From NCBI RefSeq assembly GCF_014269225.2, contig NZ_CP077097.1, positions 4,165,001 through 4,229,000 on the forward strand: a stretch of 64,000 bases of DNA. The letters run 5' to 3'. The notes under the pieces were generated by a model. That model ran no database searches, was not told the origin of the DNA, and saw only the letters and a list, made by a program, of their open reading frames with translations. The number at the start of each line of letters is the position of its first letter. The stretch's first letter is position 1. The translations under genes and the position numbers were made by a program. This stretch comes from Pseudomonas anuradhapurensis. GTDB taxonomy: Bacteria; Pseudomonadota; Gammaproteobacteria; Pseudomonadales; Pseudomonadaceae. Positions 20,117 through 30,531 of the stretch are shown here, in pieces.

Positions 20117-21112
20117 TCACAGCCCGGCGATATGCGTGACATCCTGCCGGTGCGCCTCCAGGTACGGCAACACCGCCCCCAGCAGCGGCGCCTTGAACGG
20201 CTCCTGGAAGCGATGCGCCAAGCCCGGTATCAAGCGCAGCTGGCTGCCCTGGATATGCGCCGCCAGGTGCACGCCGTGCATCACCGGCAGCAACGGGTCG
20301 GCCGTGCCATGGACCACCAGGGCCGGCACCCGCAACTGGTCAAGCAGCTCGACCCGGCTCGGCTCGGCCAGTATCGCCATGATCTGGCGCTTGGCCCCGT
20401 CGGGGTTGAACGCGCGGTCGTAGGCCACCGCCGCCTGCTGCAGCAAGGCGGCACGGTCGTCCGGCACCTCGGGGCTGCCCAGCGCGGCCAGCAGGTCGGC
20501 CTGTTGCTCGATGGCCACTTCGCGGTTCGCTGCGCTGCGCCGGGCCAGCAGCTGCACCAGCGCCGGGGCCGGCGCCGGCAAACCCGCCGCCCCTGAACTG
20601 GACATGACCAGCGTCAGGCTGCGCACACGCCCTGGCGCCATGGCCGCCAGGTGCTGGGCGATCATGCCGCCCATGCTCACCCCCAGCACATGGAACTGGC
20701 GCACTCCCAGCGCGTCCATCAGGCGCAGGCCGTCGCCCGCCATGTCGGTCAGGGTATAGGGCGCAGCCACCGGCAGCCCCAACTTGTAGCGCAGCAGTTC
20801 GACCGTCAGGTTGGCCGACGGTGGCAGCTGGTTCCAGCGCGACAGGCCGACATCGCGGTTGTCGTAGCGAATCACCCGAAAGCCCTGGCGGCATAGCGCC
20901 TCGACCACGTCGTCCGGCCAATGGATAAGCTGCCCGCCCAGGCCCATGACCAGCAACAGCACAGGGTCGCGCGGCGCTCCGACGCTCTGGTAGACCAGGC
21001 TCACCGCACCCAGTTCGGCGCGCTGTACCGGCGCCTGGGCGTCACAGCGCTGCTCGGCGAAACTCCCAGGAGCGCTGAGTACCAAGAAAACAAATAGCCA
21101 AAATGCCCGCAT
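20117..21112 (-). CDS. Secreted alpha/beta hydrolase
   Basis: A 331-residue protein with a hydrophobic signal peptide ending near residue 19 (GSFA|E), so it is probably periplasmic. The alpha/beta hydrolase fold shows the oxyanion segment [15 protein letters not shown], nucleophile elbow G-V-S146-M-G, a likely acid in [10 protein letters not shown] and a C-terminal histidine ([10 protein letters not shown]). The substrate is not predictable; it may be an esterase or lactone hydrolase. It stands alone, divergent from metR. Confidence 0.85.
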   Translation of the reverse strand: MRAFWLFVFLVLSAPGSFAEQRCDAQAPVQRAELGAVSLVYQSVGAPRDPVLLLVMGLGGQLIHWPDDVVEALCRQGFRVIRYDNRDVGLSRWNQLPPSANLTVELLRYKLGLPVAAPYTLTDMAGDGLRLMDALGVRQFHVLGVSMGGMIAQHLAAMAPGRVRSLTLVMSSSGAAGLPAPAPALVQLLARRSAANREVAIEQQADLLAALGSPEVPDDRAALLQQAAVAYDRAFNPDGAKRQIMAILAEPSRVELLDQLRVPALVVHGTADPLLPVMHGVHLAAHIQGSQLRLIPGLAHRFQEPFKAPLLGAVLPYLEAHRQDVTHIAGL

Positions 21113-21308
21113 GAAAGAAACACCAGAATGCAGATCCCCAGTAGAGCGCGATTCTGATGAATTCTGTTCGGGCGCGCTGCCACAGTCCGGTTACAGTTTG
21201 ATGACGCCCGCCAGACGGTGTGACCAAACGCCCTGTCGACAGGCGCTGCAACATGAGGGAAACTCAACTCATTCGCTATTTTCCCAAATTGATCCCCCGG
21301 AGTCAGCT

Positions 21309-22226
21309 GTGCTGGAGATCCGCCACCTGAAAACCCTTCATGCCCTGCGCGAAGCCGACAGCCTGGTGGAAGCCGCTGAGCGCCTGCACCTGACCCAGTC
21401 GGCGCTGTCGCATCAGTTCAAGGAGCTGGAAGAGCGCCTGGGCATGCCGCTGTTCGTGCGCAAGACCAAGCCGATCCGCTTCACCAGCGCCGGGCTGCGC
21501 CTGCTGCAACTGGCCGATGCCACCCTGCCGCTGCTGCGTAGCGCCGAACGTGACATCGCCCGCCTGGCCGGTGGCACCGCCGGGCGCCTGCACATGGCCA
21601 TCGAATGCCACAGCTGCTTCCAGTGGCTGATGCCGACCATCGACCAGTTCCGGGATGCCTGGCCGGAAGTGGAACTGGACCTCGCCTCCGGCTTTGCCTT
21701 TGCCCCGCTGCCAGCCCTGGCCCGTGGTGACCTCGACCTGGTGGTGACCTCCGACCCGGTGGACCTGGCGGGCATCACTTATGTACCGCTGTTCACCTAC
21801 GAGGCGATGCTGGCCGTGGCCAACCAGCATCCACTGGCCAGCAAGCCCTATATCGTGCCGCAGGACCTGCTCGACCAGACGCTGATCACCTACCCGGTAG
21901 AACGTGATCGCCTGGATATCTTCACCCGTTTCCTGGAGCCCGCCGACATCGAGCCGGCCGCCGTGCGCACGTCGGAGCTGACGGTGATGATGATGCAACT
22001 GGTGGCCAGCGGCCGTGGTGTGTGCGGCATGCCGCACTGGGCGCTGCATGAATACAGCTCGCGCGGCTACGTCAAGGGCAAGCGCCTGGGTGAGAAAGGC
22101 CTGTTCGCCACGCTTTATGCCGCGGTGCGCACCGATATGCTGGATGCGCCGTACATGCGCGACTTCCTGTTGACGGCCAAGGACACCTCGTTCGCCACCC
22201 TCGATGGCGTCAGCGCGGTGCGCTGA
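21309..22226 (+). CDS. metR: LysR-family regulator of methionine genes, MetR-like
   Basis: A 305-residue LysR-type activator. The N-terminal winged helix-turn-helix (ADSLVEAAERLHLTQSALSHQFKELEERLG) and the effector-binding domain match MetR well (IECHSCFQWLMPTIDQFR). MetR uses homocysteine as coactivator for met genes. GTG at 21309 gives the family start (M)LEIRHLKTLHALREA and has CGGAG upstream; the longer open reading begins in non-coding sequence. Its 3' end overlaps the convergent Nudix gene by 17 bases. Confidence 0.9.
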   Translation: MLEIRHLKTLHALREADSLVEAAERLHLTQSALSHQFKELEERLGMPLFVRKTKPIRFTSAGLRLLQLADATLPLLRSAERDIARLAGGTAGRLHMAIECHSCFQWLMPTIDQFRDAWPEVELDLASGFAFAPLPALARGDLDLVVTSDPVDLAGITYVPLFTYEAMLAVANQHPLASKPYIVPQDLLDQTLITYPVERDRLDIFTRFLEPADIEPAAVRTSELTVMMMQLVASGRGVCGMPHWALHEYSSRGYVKGKRLGEKGLFATLYAAVRTDMLDAPYMRDFLLTAKDTSFATLDGVSAVR

Positions 22227-22623
22227 GCGCCTGGTAGTACAACGGCAGGATCAGGTCGCGGGTCAAGGGTGCCAAGTGCATGGCGGGCGTCTGCTCGGCG
22301 CTCAGCCATACCACCTCTTCGATTTCCGCAGCCGGGGCCACGGCTGCAACGCAGTCGACACGGAACAGTTCGGCCTGCACCTGAAAGCCCGGCTCATTGG
22401 CGGCCGGGGCGCTGAATTGGCCTAGGTGCAGTGCCTGGGCCGGGTCGACACGCAGGCCGAGTTCCTCATGCAGCTCACGCACCAACGCCTCGACCGGCGA
22501 CTCACCGGCATCGATCTTGCCACCGGGCTGCATGAACGCCTGGGTACCACGCTTGCGCACCAGCAAGGTACGGCCCTGGGCGTCGATCAGCAGGGCGGCG
22601 GCGATGCGGATGGTGTTGGGCAT
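22210..22623 (-). CDS. Nudix hydrolase
   Basis: A 137-residue Nudix protein. The Nudix box GX5EX7REUXEEXGU is complete at about residues 35-57 (GGKIDAGES...RELHEELGL). It should hydrolyse a nucleoside diphosphate linked to another group; the substrate is not predictable and a MutT-like role is possible. Its coding end overlaps the 3' end of metR on the opposite strand. Confidence 0.88.
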   Translation of the reverse strand: MPNTIRIAAALLIDAQGRTLLVRKRGTQAFMQPGGKIDAGESPVEALVRELHEELGLRVDPAQALHLGQFSAPAANEPGFQVQAELFRVDCVAAVAPAAEIEEVVWLSAEQTPAMHLAPLTRDLILPLYYQALSAPR

Positions 22624-22755
22624 GGTCTCGGCTCACTTGAATCAATGGCCGGGGAGGATCCCATGGGGTCACTGCCCTGACAAGCCCAGTCCTTCCTGTG
22701 CCAGCCTGACGAACGGCCCCTTGCCAACCTGCCCCGCCCCCTCCATAACCATCAC

Positions 22756-25700
22756 ATGAACCTGCCCGCCAAACACCACCCGGTGCTCGAACTGTTCCAC
22801 CCTGCCGTGCGCACCTGGTTCCGTCGCTGTTTCACCACGGTCACCGACGCTCAGGCCCGTGCCTGGCCGCTGATCCAAGCTGGCCAGTCGCTGCTGCTGG
22901 CGGCACCGACCGGCTCGGGCAAGACCCTCAGCGCCTTTCTGGCCGTGCTCGACGAACTGTTCCGCCAAGGCCTGGAGCAGCAGGGCGAGCTGCCTGCACA
23001 AACCCAGGTGGTCTATGTTTCGCCGCTCAAGGCGCTGTCCAACGATATCCGCCTGAACTTGCAGGCCCCGCTAGAAGGCATCAGCCAGGCCCTGGCCGAA
23101 CAGGGCCTTGGCGCGCCGCGCATCACCACGGCCGTGCGCACCGGCGACACACCACAAAAGGAACGCGCCGCCATGCGCAAGCTGGCACCGCACATCCTGG
23201 TAACCACACCCGAATCGCTCTATGTGCTGATGGGTTCGGCTTCGGGCCGTGAAGGTCTGGCCAGTGTGCACACGGTGATCGTCGATGAAATCCATGCCCT
23301 GGCCAGCAACAAGCGCGGTGCTCACCTGGCATTGACCCTGGAACGCCTGCAGGCCCTGTGCAAGCAGCCACTGCGGCGTATCGGCCTGTCGGCCACACAG
23401 CGCCCGGTCGAGCGGGTGGCACAATTCCTGGTCGGCACCGGGCGCCCCTGCGCGATCGTCGATGTCGGCCATGCACGGCAGCGCGACCTGGCCATCGAAG
23501 TGCCTCCGGTTCCGCTTGGCGCAGTGATGGCCACCGATGTCTGGGGCCTGGTCTACGACCGCCTGGCCGAGTTGGCAAGGGAGCACCGTACCACCCTGGT
23601 GTTCGTCAATACCCGGCGCCTGGCCGAGCGCATCACTCGCCACCTCAGTGATCGGCTGGGCAAGGAGGCAGTGGCCGCGCACCATGGCAGCCTGGCCAAG
23701 GAACTGCGCCTGGACGCCGAACAACGCCTGAAAAACGGCCAGTTGCAGGTACTTGTGGCCACCGCGTCGCTGGAACTGGGCATCGACATCGGTGACATCG
23801 ACCTGGTCTGCCAGATTGCCTCGCCAGGTTCTATCGCGGCCTTCCTGCAGCGGGTCGGCCGCGCCGGCCACCAGGTCGATGGCGTGCCCAAGGGGCGCCT
23901 GTTCCCGACCTCGCGCGACGACCTGATCGAATGCGTAGCCCTGCTCGACTGCGTCCGCCGCGGCGAGCTGGATGAACTGCACATTCCCCGGGCGCCACTG
24001 GACGTACTGGCCCAGCAGATCGTTGCCGAGGCCAGCAACCAGGCTTGGCACGAACTGGCCCTGTACGACTGCCTGCGCCAAGCCACGCCCTATGCCGAAC
24101 TCGACCTGCAACACTACCAGGCCCTGTTGCGCATGCTCGCCGAAGGCTACAACGGCCGCCACGGCGTACGTAGTGCCTACCTGCACCGCGACGCGGTCAG
24201 CGGCACCCTGCGTGGCCGCCGGGGTAGCCAGCTGACCGCGCTGACCAGTGGCGGCACGATCCCCGACAACGCCGACTACGCCGTGTTGCTCGAGCCACAG
24301 GCGCTGAACATCGGCAGCGTCAACGAAGACTTTGCCGTGGAGAGCATCGCCGGCGATATCTTCCAGCTGGGTAATGCCTCCTATCGCATCCTGCGCGTGG
24401 AACCGGGCCGGGTGCGGGTGGAAGATGCACATGGCCTGCCGCCGACCATTCCGTTCTGGTTGGGCGAGGCACCAGGGCGCAGCGACGAACTATCTGCCGC
24501 AGTGGCGCGGCTACAGGCGCAGATCGATCAGCACCTGGCGCAGGCCGGCGGCAATCTGGCCGAGGTGCTGGCGTGGTTGCAGGAAACTTTCGAACTGGGC
24601 CAGGACAGCGCCAGCCAGTTGCTGGACTACCTGGCCCGCACCCGTGAAGTGCTCGGCGCCCTGCCCTCGCAGGAAACCTTGGTGATGGAGCGCTTCTTCG
24701 ATGAGTCCGGCGGCACCCAGCTGATCATCCATTCCCCCTACGGCAGCCGCATCAACCGCGCCTGGGGCCTGGCCCTGCGCAAGCGCTTCTGCCGTACCTT
24801 CAATTTCGAGTTGCAGGCAGCGGCCAGCGAGGACGCCATCGTGCTGTCGCTGTCCACCAGCCACAGTTTCGAATTGGACGAGGTGTGGCGTTACCTGAAC
24901 AGCCGCAGCGCCGAGCCGATCCTCGTCCAGGCTTTGCTCGATGCGCCGTTGTTCGGCGTGCGCTGGCGCTGGAACGCCAGCGTGGCCATGGCCTTGCCGC
25001 GCTTCATCGGCGGGCGCAAGGTGGCGCCACAGGTCCAGCGGATTAAAAGCGAAGACCTGGTGGCGGCCGTGTTCCCCGAGCAGATCGCCTGCCTGGAAAA
25101 TATCGTCGGCGAGCGGCAGATTCCCGATCACCCACTGGTCGAGCAAACCTTGGACGACTGCCTGCACGAAGCGATGGACAGCGAAGGCTGGCTGGCGCTG
25201 CTGCGGCGTATGGAAAGCGGTACGGTACGCCTGCTGTGCCGCGACCTGCCGGCCCCTTCGCCATTGGCTTCGGCCATCCTCAATGCCCGCCCGTATGCCT
25301 TCCTGGATGACGCGCCACTGGAGGAACGGCGCACCCAGGCTGTGCTCAACCGACGCTGGAACGAAGTGCACAGCGGCGACGACCTGGGCGCGCTGGATGC
25401 CGATGCCATTGCCGCTGTCGCTGCTGAAGCCTGGCCAGAGCCAGGCAATGCCGACGAAATGCATGAAGCATTGATGGGACTGGGGGCCATCAGCCAGACG
25501 GAAGTAAAGGGCAATGCCAGCTGGGACATGCTGCTGCGCCAGTTGGCCGATGCCGGGCGGGCAATATGCCTGGTGGATGAAGGACTGTGGCTGGCGCGTG
25601 AACGCTTGAGCCTGTTACAGGTGCTGTATCCCGGCACCCGTCTGCACCCTGCGCTGCCGGTCCTGCCAGGCTTCGACCAGGCCTGCGAGCCGGATACTGC

Positions 25701-27030
25701 ACTGGTCGAGCTGCTGCGCGCCCGACTCAGTGGCCATGGCCCGCTGACCCAGGCACAGATAGCCGCACCGCTGGGCAAGCCGCTAGCGGCGATCGAACAG
25801 GCTCTGGTACGCCTGGAAGCCGAAGGTTATGTACTGCGCGGGCATTTCAGCCCAGGAGCACGCGAACTGCAGTGGTGCGAGCGCCACTTGCTGGCGCGCA
25901 TCCACCGCTACACGGTCAAACGCCTGCGCCGGGAAATCGAGCCGGTCAGCCTGCAGGACTTCATGCGCTTCCTGTTCGACTGGCAGCACCTGGCCGCTGA
26001 GCAACGCCTGCGCGGGCCGCAAGCCGTGGCCGAGGTACTGGGCCAGTTACAAGGCTTTCCGAGTGCTGCCGGCGCCTGGGAGGCCGAACTGCTGCCGGCA
26101 CGCATCCAGGACTACAGCCCGCACTGGCTCGACGATGCCTGTCGCAGCGGGCAGTTCGCCTGGAGCCGCCTGGCCACCACGGTGTCGAGCAGTACCTTGT
26201 CCAGCACCCCGCTGGTGCTGCTACCGCGCGAGTACCTGAATGTGTGGCGCAGCCTTGCCCCGGTGCCCGCGCTCGACAGCCTTGGCCCGCGGGCGCAGCG
26301 CGTACACGAGGTGCTGCAGGCACAGGGCGCGCTGTTCTTCGACGAACTGGCCCACGACGCCCACCTGCTGCCCAGCGAACTGGAAACGGCCTTGCAAGAG
26401 CTGGTAGGCGCCGGCCTCGTGGGGGCCGACAGTTTCGCCGGCCTGCGCAGCCTGATCACCCCGGCGGCGAAACGTATCTCCCGCAACAGCCGCCGTGGCC
26501 ACCCGCCGCTGCTCAGCAGCATGGCCCATGCCGGGCGCTGGGCCTTGTTGCGCCGGGGGGCGGTGGACGACAGCCAGCGCCTGGAACACATCGCCCGGGC
26601 CCTGCTGAGACGCTATGGCGTGGTGTGCTGGCGGCTGCTTGAGCGCGAAAGTGACGTGCTGCCGCCGTGGCGCGAACTGCTGCGCTGCTACCACCGGCTG
26701 GAGGCGCGCGGCGAGATTCGTGGCGGGCGCTTCATTGCCGGGCTGGCGGGTGAACAATTCGCCTTGCCGGAAGCGGTGGGCCTGCTGCGACAGGTACGGC
26801 GGCGTGAGCGAGACGGGGCGCTGGTGGCAGTGAGTGCCAGTGACCCATTGAACCTGATCGGGTCGTTGTTGCCGGGAGCGAAGGTACCGGCGGTCACTGG
26901 CAACCGCCTGTTGTATCGCGATGGGGTGCCGGTGGCGGTGCGGGTGGCCGGACGCTATTCGTTCCTGGTCGAGGCGCCGGCCCAGGAACAGCAAGGCTGG
27001 CGGCAGATATTGCTGCGAGACAAGTTGTGA
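22756..27030 (+). CDS. lhr: Large helicase-related protein Lhr
   Basis: A 1424-residue superfamily 2 helicase. Motif I APTGSGKT is at residues 50-57 and the DEIH box at 177-180. The second RecA domain has ASLELGIDIGDIDLV and QRVGRAGHQ. The very long C-terminal part fits the Lhr winged-helix and Lhr-CTD arrangement. Lhr proteins unwind DNA and DNA/RNA hybrids and act in DNA repair. It appears monocistronic. An ATG start at the end of an AT-poor leader with no strong ribosome binding site makes the exact start less certain. Confidence 0.93.
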   Translation: MNLPAKHHPVLELFHPAVRTWFRRCFTTVTDAQARAWPLIQAGQSLLLAAPTGSGKTLSAFLAVLDELFRQGLEQQGELPAQTQVVYVSPLKALSNDIRLNLQAPLEGISQALAEQGLGAPRITTAVRTGDTPQKERAAMRKLAPHILVTTPESLYVLMGSASGREGLASVHTVIVDEIHALASNKRGAHLALTLERLQALCKQPLRRIGLSATQRPVERVAQFLVGTGRPCAIVDVGHARQRDLAIEVPPVPLGAVMATDVWGLVYDRLAELAREHRTTLVFVNTRRLAERITRHLSDRLGKEAVAAHHGSLAKELRLDAEQRLKNGQLQVLVATASLELGIDIGDIDLVCQIASPGSIAAFLQRVGRAGHQVDGVPKGRLFPTSRDDLIECVALLDCVRRGELDELHIPRAPLDVLAQQIVAEASNQAWHELALYDCLRQATPYAELDLQHYQALLRMLAEGYNGRHGVRSAYLHRDAVSGTLRGRRGSQLTALTSGGTIPDNADYAVLLEPQALNIGSVNEDFAVESIAGDIFQLGNASYRILRVEPGRVRVEDAHGLPPTIPFWLGEAPGRSDELSAAVARLQAQIDQHLAQAGGNLAEVLAWLQETFELGQDSASQLLDYLARTREVLGALPSQETLVMERFFDESGGTQLIIHSPYGSRINRAWGLALRKRFCRTFNFELQAAASEDAIVLSLSTSHSFELDEVWRYLNSRSAEPILVQALLDAPLFGVRWRWNASVAMALPRFIGGRKVAPQVQRIKSEDLVAAVFPEQIACLENIVGERQIPDHPLVEQTLDDCLHEAMDSEGWLALLRRMESGTVRLLCRDLPAPSPLASAILNARPYAFLDDAPLEERRTQAVLNRRWNEVHSGDDLGALDADAIAAVAAEAWPEPGNADEMHEALMGLGAISQTEVKGNASWDMLLRQLADAGRAICLVDEGLWLARERLSLLQVLYPGTRLHPALPVLPGFDQACEPDTALVELLRARLSGHGPLTQAQIAAPLGKPLAAIEQALVRLEAEGYVLRGHFSPGARELQWCERHLLARIHRYTVKRLRREIEPVSLQDFMRFLFDWQHLAAEQRLRGPQAVAEVLGQLQGFPSAAGAWEAELLPARIQDYSPHWLDDACRSGQFAWSRLATTVSSSTLSSTPLVLLPREYLNVWRSLAPVPALDSLGPRAQRVHEVLQAQGALFFDELAHDAHLLPSELETALQELVGAGLVGADSFAGLRSLITPAAKRISRNSRRGHPPLLSSMAHAGRWALLRRGAVDDSQRLEHIARALLRRYGVVCWRLLERESDVLPPWRELLRCYHRLEARGEIRGGRFIAGLAGEQFALPEAVGLLRQVRRRERDGALVAVSASDPLNLIGSLLPGAKVPAVTGNRLLYRDGVPVAVRVAGRYSFLVEAPAQEQQGWRQILLRDKL

Positions 27031-27223
27031 GCGCCTTTTGCTGTACCGCCCTGGTAGCTTGCCAGCGATAGGCCACTGCAGCCAGCACATGGGCGAGAAA
27101 GCCCCTACGGTATTGCCTGGAGGAACAATGTGGCTCGAGCCTGTCCACCCCCGAGCTGTTCTTTCAGCGTCCAGGTGTCAGGTAAGCGCTGCACTAACCC
27201 TGAACCTGTGAAGCAATGGTATA

Positions 27224-28182
27224 TCAATTCCCCTTGCAGACCGGCCGCTCCTGTTGCGTTCTACGGCGACCCGCCACGGCGCGGATGACGTAGCGCGGTC
27301 GATGCTTGGACTCCATGTAGATGCGCCCGATGTACTCACCCAACACGCCGATGCCGATCAGTTGTACGCCGCCGAGAAAAAGAATGGCAGTCATCGATGA
27401 TGGGTATCCCGGCACCGGGCTGCCAAACAGCCATTTTTCCAGCACCTGGTATGCCGCCGAGGCCAGCGCAAGTAACGCAGCTAGCCCCCCGACATAAGTC
27501 CACAGTCGCAATGGCACGGTACTGAACGAGGTAATCCCGTCCAGCGCCAGATTCCACAGTTTCCAACCATTGAAACGGCTCTTTCCTTGCGTTCGCGAAG
27601 AACGTTCGTACTCGACCACTGCGGTGCTGAACCCTGGCCAGGACAACACGCCCTTCATGAACAGTTGCTGTTCGGGCATGGACCGGATCACGTCCACGAC
27701 TTTACGGTCGAGCAAGCGAAAGTCACCGACATTTTCCTCGATGCGAATCTGCGATATGCGGTTCAGCAGGAAGTAGAAAATCGCTGCGGTAAAACGCTTC
27801 AAGTAGCACACGAGCGGTCACGGCGTTTGGCAAGTACCACATCGAAGCCTGCCCGCCATTGTTCGATCAGCTGTGGAATGACCTCGATCGGGTCCTGCAA
27901 GTCGACGTCGATTGGAATGACGGCATCGCCATTGGCTTGATCCAGCCCGGCGAACAGCGCGGCTTCCTTGCCGAAGTTGCGTGACAGGTCGATCAGTGAA
28001 ACATCAGGGTCACCCGCGATCAGTTGGCGAATCTGCCGTTCGGTTCCATCCTGGCTGCCATCATTGATGAAAACCAGTTCGACCTGATCGGCCTCATTGG
28101 CCAGCGCCTGGCGAACGGCGTCATAGAACGGCCTGATCGTCTTTTCCTCATTGAATACCGGTACGATCAGCGAAATATCCAT
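27224..28182 (-). pseudogene. gtrB: Frameshifted bactoprenol glucosyltransferase, GtrB-like
   Basis: The N-terminal part (ATG 28182; [25 protein letters not shown]) is a GT2 glycosyltransferase of the GtrB type, which loads a sugar onto undecaprenyl phosphate. After AKRRDRS the frame breaks near 27810. The remainder ([63 protein letters not shown], then two transmembrane helices) continues in another frame to 27224. Comparison with the family suggests loss of about four bases. Together the parts would give the usual 315-320 residues. It overlaps gtrA. No third, serotype-specific transferase gene follows. Confidence 0.85.
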
Positions 28183-28535
28183 CCGCGCTTCTCCCTGAAG
28201 ACCCACCGCGAGAACAGGAAGCCCAGCACCAGGCTGAGCAAAGAGAACAGCGTTACCGTAACCATTGGCTGCCAGCCGAGACGATCGCCGAGATAGCCCA
28301 GCGACACGCTGAGGCTGCCCATCCCTGCCACGAACCACAGGTAGCGCGACAGTGACAGGGGTACCCGGAAGGTGAACCTGGCATTGGCCAGAAACGAAAA
28401 TGACAGCGCCACGGTGAAGGCGACCAGGTTGCTCACGGCCTGATCGCCGCCAAACGCCAGCATGCTGGTGAACACTGCTGCATGGGTGGCGGTGTTGCAC
28501 ACGCCCACAAGCAGGTACTTGAAAAACGCAGCCAT
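28167..28535 (-). CDS. gtrA: GtrA-family membrane protein (glycolipid flippase type)
   Basis: A 122-residue protein with four hydrophobic helices and the GtrA hallmarks ([19 protein letters not shown] at the start, [24 protein letters not shown] near the end). GtrA proteins are thought to flip undecaprenyl-phosphate-sugar across the inner membrane. It overlaps gtrB by 16 bases. Since gtrB is frameshifted, the gene is probably left without function. Confidence 0.85.
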   Translation of the reverse strand: MAAFFKYLLVGVCNTATHAAVFTSMLAFGGDQAVSNLVAFTVALSFSFLANARFTFRVPLSLSRYLWFVAGMGSLSVSLGYLGDRLGWQPMVTVTLFSLLSLVLGFLFSRWVFREKRGWIFR

Positions 28536-28666
28536 GGCTCAGGCCTTCACGTTTGGGCTGAAGGCCAACTTAGATGAAGCCAGGACGGCGCACTACTGAC
28601 AAAAATACCAGTTGACGCAGCGGGTCAACGCACGCTCAAACCGCCGGACAGACGGGTGATCAACAG

Positions 28667-28698
28667 GCCTGGCACGCGTGCAAACCCTCGTGCCAGGC
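28667..28698 (-). terminator. Hairpin downstream of the amino acid permease
   Basis: GCCTGGCACG (28667-28676) pairs perfectly with CGTGCCAGGC (28689-28698) around a 12-base loop, 27 bases past the permease stop. There is no clear U-run on the minus strand. Confidence 0.5.
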
Positions 28699-28724
28699 GA
28701 TGTTGCGTGAGCGGGACGTCGTTG

Positions 28725-30140
28725 TCAGGCCACAGTGGCTGCTGCTTGCTTGTCACGCGGAGCCAGGCGCAACGTGTAATACAGCACCGTCAGCAGTACC
28801 AGGAACGCCGGGCCGATATACAGCGCCACGCGGGTATCTTCGAAGTACGCCATCAGGCCGACCACCAGCACCAGGAAGGCCAGCGCCAGGTAGGAGCTCA
28901 GCGGCCACAGCCACATGCGGTACTTCAGTGCCTTGCGCTCGGCGCTGCTGAGGCCGGCGCGGAACTTCAGCTGCGCGAGGAGGATCATCACCCAGGTCCA
29001 GATCGCGCCGAAGGTGGCAATCGAAGTGACCCAGACAAAGACCTTCTCCGGCACCAGATAATTGGCCAGCACGCCCAGCAGCAGCGCGCCGATCGACAGC
29101 AGCAGCGCATTGCGCGGCACGCCGTTCTTCGAGGTACGGGCGAAGGCTGCCGGGGCCTGGCCGTTCTGCGCCAGGCTGTAGAGCATGCGCCCGGTGCTGA
29201 AGATGCCGCCGTTGCACGAGGACAGCGCGGCGGTAATCACCACGAAGTTGATGATGCCGGCGGCGGTCTTGATACCGAGGCGTTCGAAGGTCATGACGAA
29301 CGGGCTGCCCTGGCTGCCGATTTCGTTCCACGGGTAGATCGACAGGATCACGAACAGCGCACCGACGTAGAACAGCAGGATGCGCCAGAATACCGAGCCG
29401 ATAGCGTGCGGAATGGTCTTCTGCGGGTTGCGTGCTTCACCTGCGGTCAAGCCGATCATTTCCACGCCCAGGTAGGCGAACATCACCATCTGCAGCGACA
29501 TCAGCACGCCAGTCACGCCATTAGGCATGAAACCGCCGTTGCTCCACAGGTTGGAGATGCCCACCGCTACACCGTCATTGCCCAGGCCGAAGGCAATGAT
29601 GCCAATGCCGCCAAGGACCATGGCGATGATGGTGACGATCTTGATCAGGGCGAACCAGAACTCGAATTCGCCGAACGCCTTCACCGCCACCAGGTTGACC
29701 GCGCCCATGCTGCCCAGCGCCGCCAGGGCCCAGATCCAACGCGGTACGTCGGGGAACCAGATGCCCATGTAGATGGCTACCGCGGTAATTTCCGCAACGC
29801 AGGTCACCAGCCACAGGAACCAGTAGTTCCAGCCGGTAAGGAAACCCGCCAGCGGGCCTAGGTAGTCTTGGGCATACCGGCTGAACGAACCGGCAACAGG
29901 ATTGTGCACGGCCATTTCGCCAAGGGCGCGCATGATCACCAGGATGGCCAGGCCACCGATGATGTAGGACAGCATGATGGCTGGGCCAGCCATTTCGATG
30001 GCCTTGGCCGAACCGAGGAAAAGACCGACACCGATACAGGCGCCCAGCGCCATCAGACGGATGTGCCGTTCGCCCAGTTCACGCTTGAGCGGGCCGCCTT
30101 CAATGGCCTGGCCGTGGGCAGGGTGGTTGCCGACTGGCAT
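28725..30140 (-). CDS. proY: APC-family amino acid permease, ProY-like
   Basis: A 471-residue inner-membrane amino acid:proton symporter with twelve predicted helices. The first-helix signature ALGACIGVGLFLGSAKAI and AGEARNPQKTIPHAIGSVFWRI are typical of the AAT/ProY/GabP branch of the APC superfamily. Proline or a related amino acid is the best guess from family resemblance; histidine or GABA cannot be excluded. It stands alone, facing a 391-base intergenic region. Confidence 0.85.
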   Translation of the reverse strand: MPVGNHPAHGQAIEGGPLKRELGERHIRLMALGACIGVGLFLGSAKAIEMAGPAIMLSYIIGGLAILVIMRALGEMAVHNPVAGSFSRYAQDYLGPLAGFLTGWNYWFLWLVTCVAEITAVAIYMGIWFPDVPRWIWALAALGSMGAVNLVAVKAFGEFEFWFALIKIVTIIAMVLGGIGIIAFGLGNDGVAVGISNLWSNGGFMPNGVTGVLMSLQMVMFAYLGVEMIGLTAGEARNPQKTIPHAIGSVFWRILLFYVGALFVILSIYPWNEIGSQGSPFVMTFERLGIKTAAGIINFVVITAALSSCNGGIFSTGRMLYSLAQNGQAPAAFARTSKNGVPRNALLLSIGALLLGVLANYLVPEKVFVWVTSIATFGAIWTWVMILLAQLKFRAGLSSAERKALKYRMWLWPLSSYLALAFLVLVVGLMAYFEDTRVALYIGPAFLVLLTVLYYTLRLAPRDKQAAATVA

Positions 30141-30531
30141 AGCAATACAACCTCGTTTTGTTATTGGATTTGACCTTCGTGCAGCACCGGCCAGGCCGAT
30201 AGACGTGGCGTTGGCTTGCCAAACTGACCTTGTGGGCCGGTCCGGGTGCCGGAATAGAGCGTCCGGCTGGGCGAAGGGGCAAGCAGTATAGGAAGACCGT
30301 TGTAGGGATTGTCGCTGTATATAGCGGAATAATCAGCGAGTTTTCCGGGGGCACACAGTGGCTCTGCAAACCGCCCCGGCACCATAGCAACATCGCTCGA
30401 CGAAGAAACCCACACCAAAGCCGCATAGCCCCATGGCACTTTTCTCCGCTTCTTACAAATTTTTCACCTGCCCCACTCAACGTCTAAGCTTCAGACAAGC
30501 AAGACGAAATTACCTGGCCGGATACAAGACT
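30141..30531. other. Divergent intergenic region between permease and PBP-like gene
   Basis: No coding sequence is supported in these 391 bases. Promoters for both flanking genes must lie here, but no clear -35/-10 pair was recognised. A short imperfect palindrome CGCT-GTATAT-AGCG lies at 30313-30326 and could be an operator. Confidence 0.4.

Noticed and set aside
27031..27223. A possible third gtr gene or insertion-sequence scar after lhr
   Set aside because: Neither strand gave a membrane transferase segment, terminal inverted repeats or a target duplication that I could see.
27224..27811. A separate small membrane protein gene of 195 residues
   Set aside because: The sequence is the C-terminal two-thirds of a GtrB glycosyltransferase whose N-terminal part lies immediately upstream in another frame.
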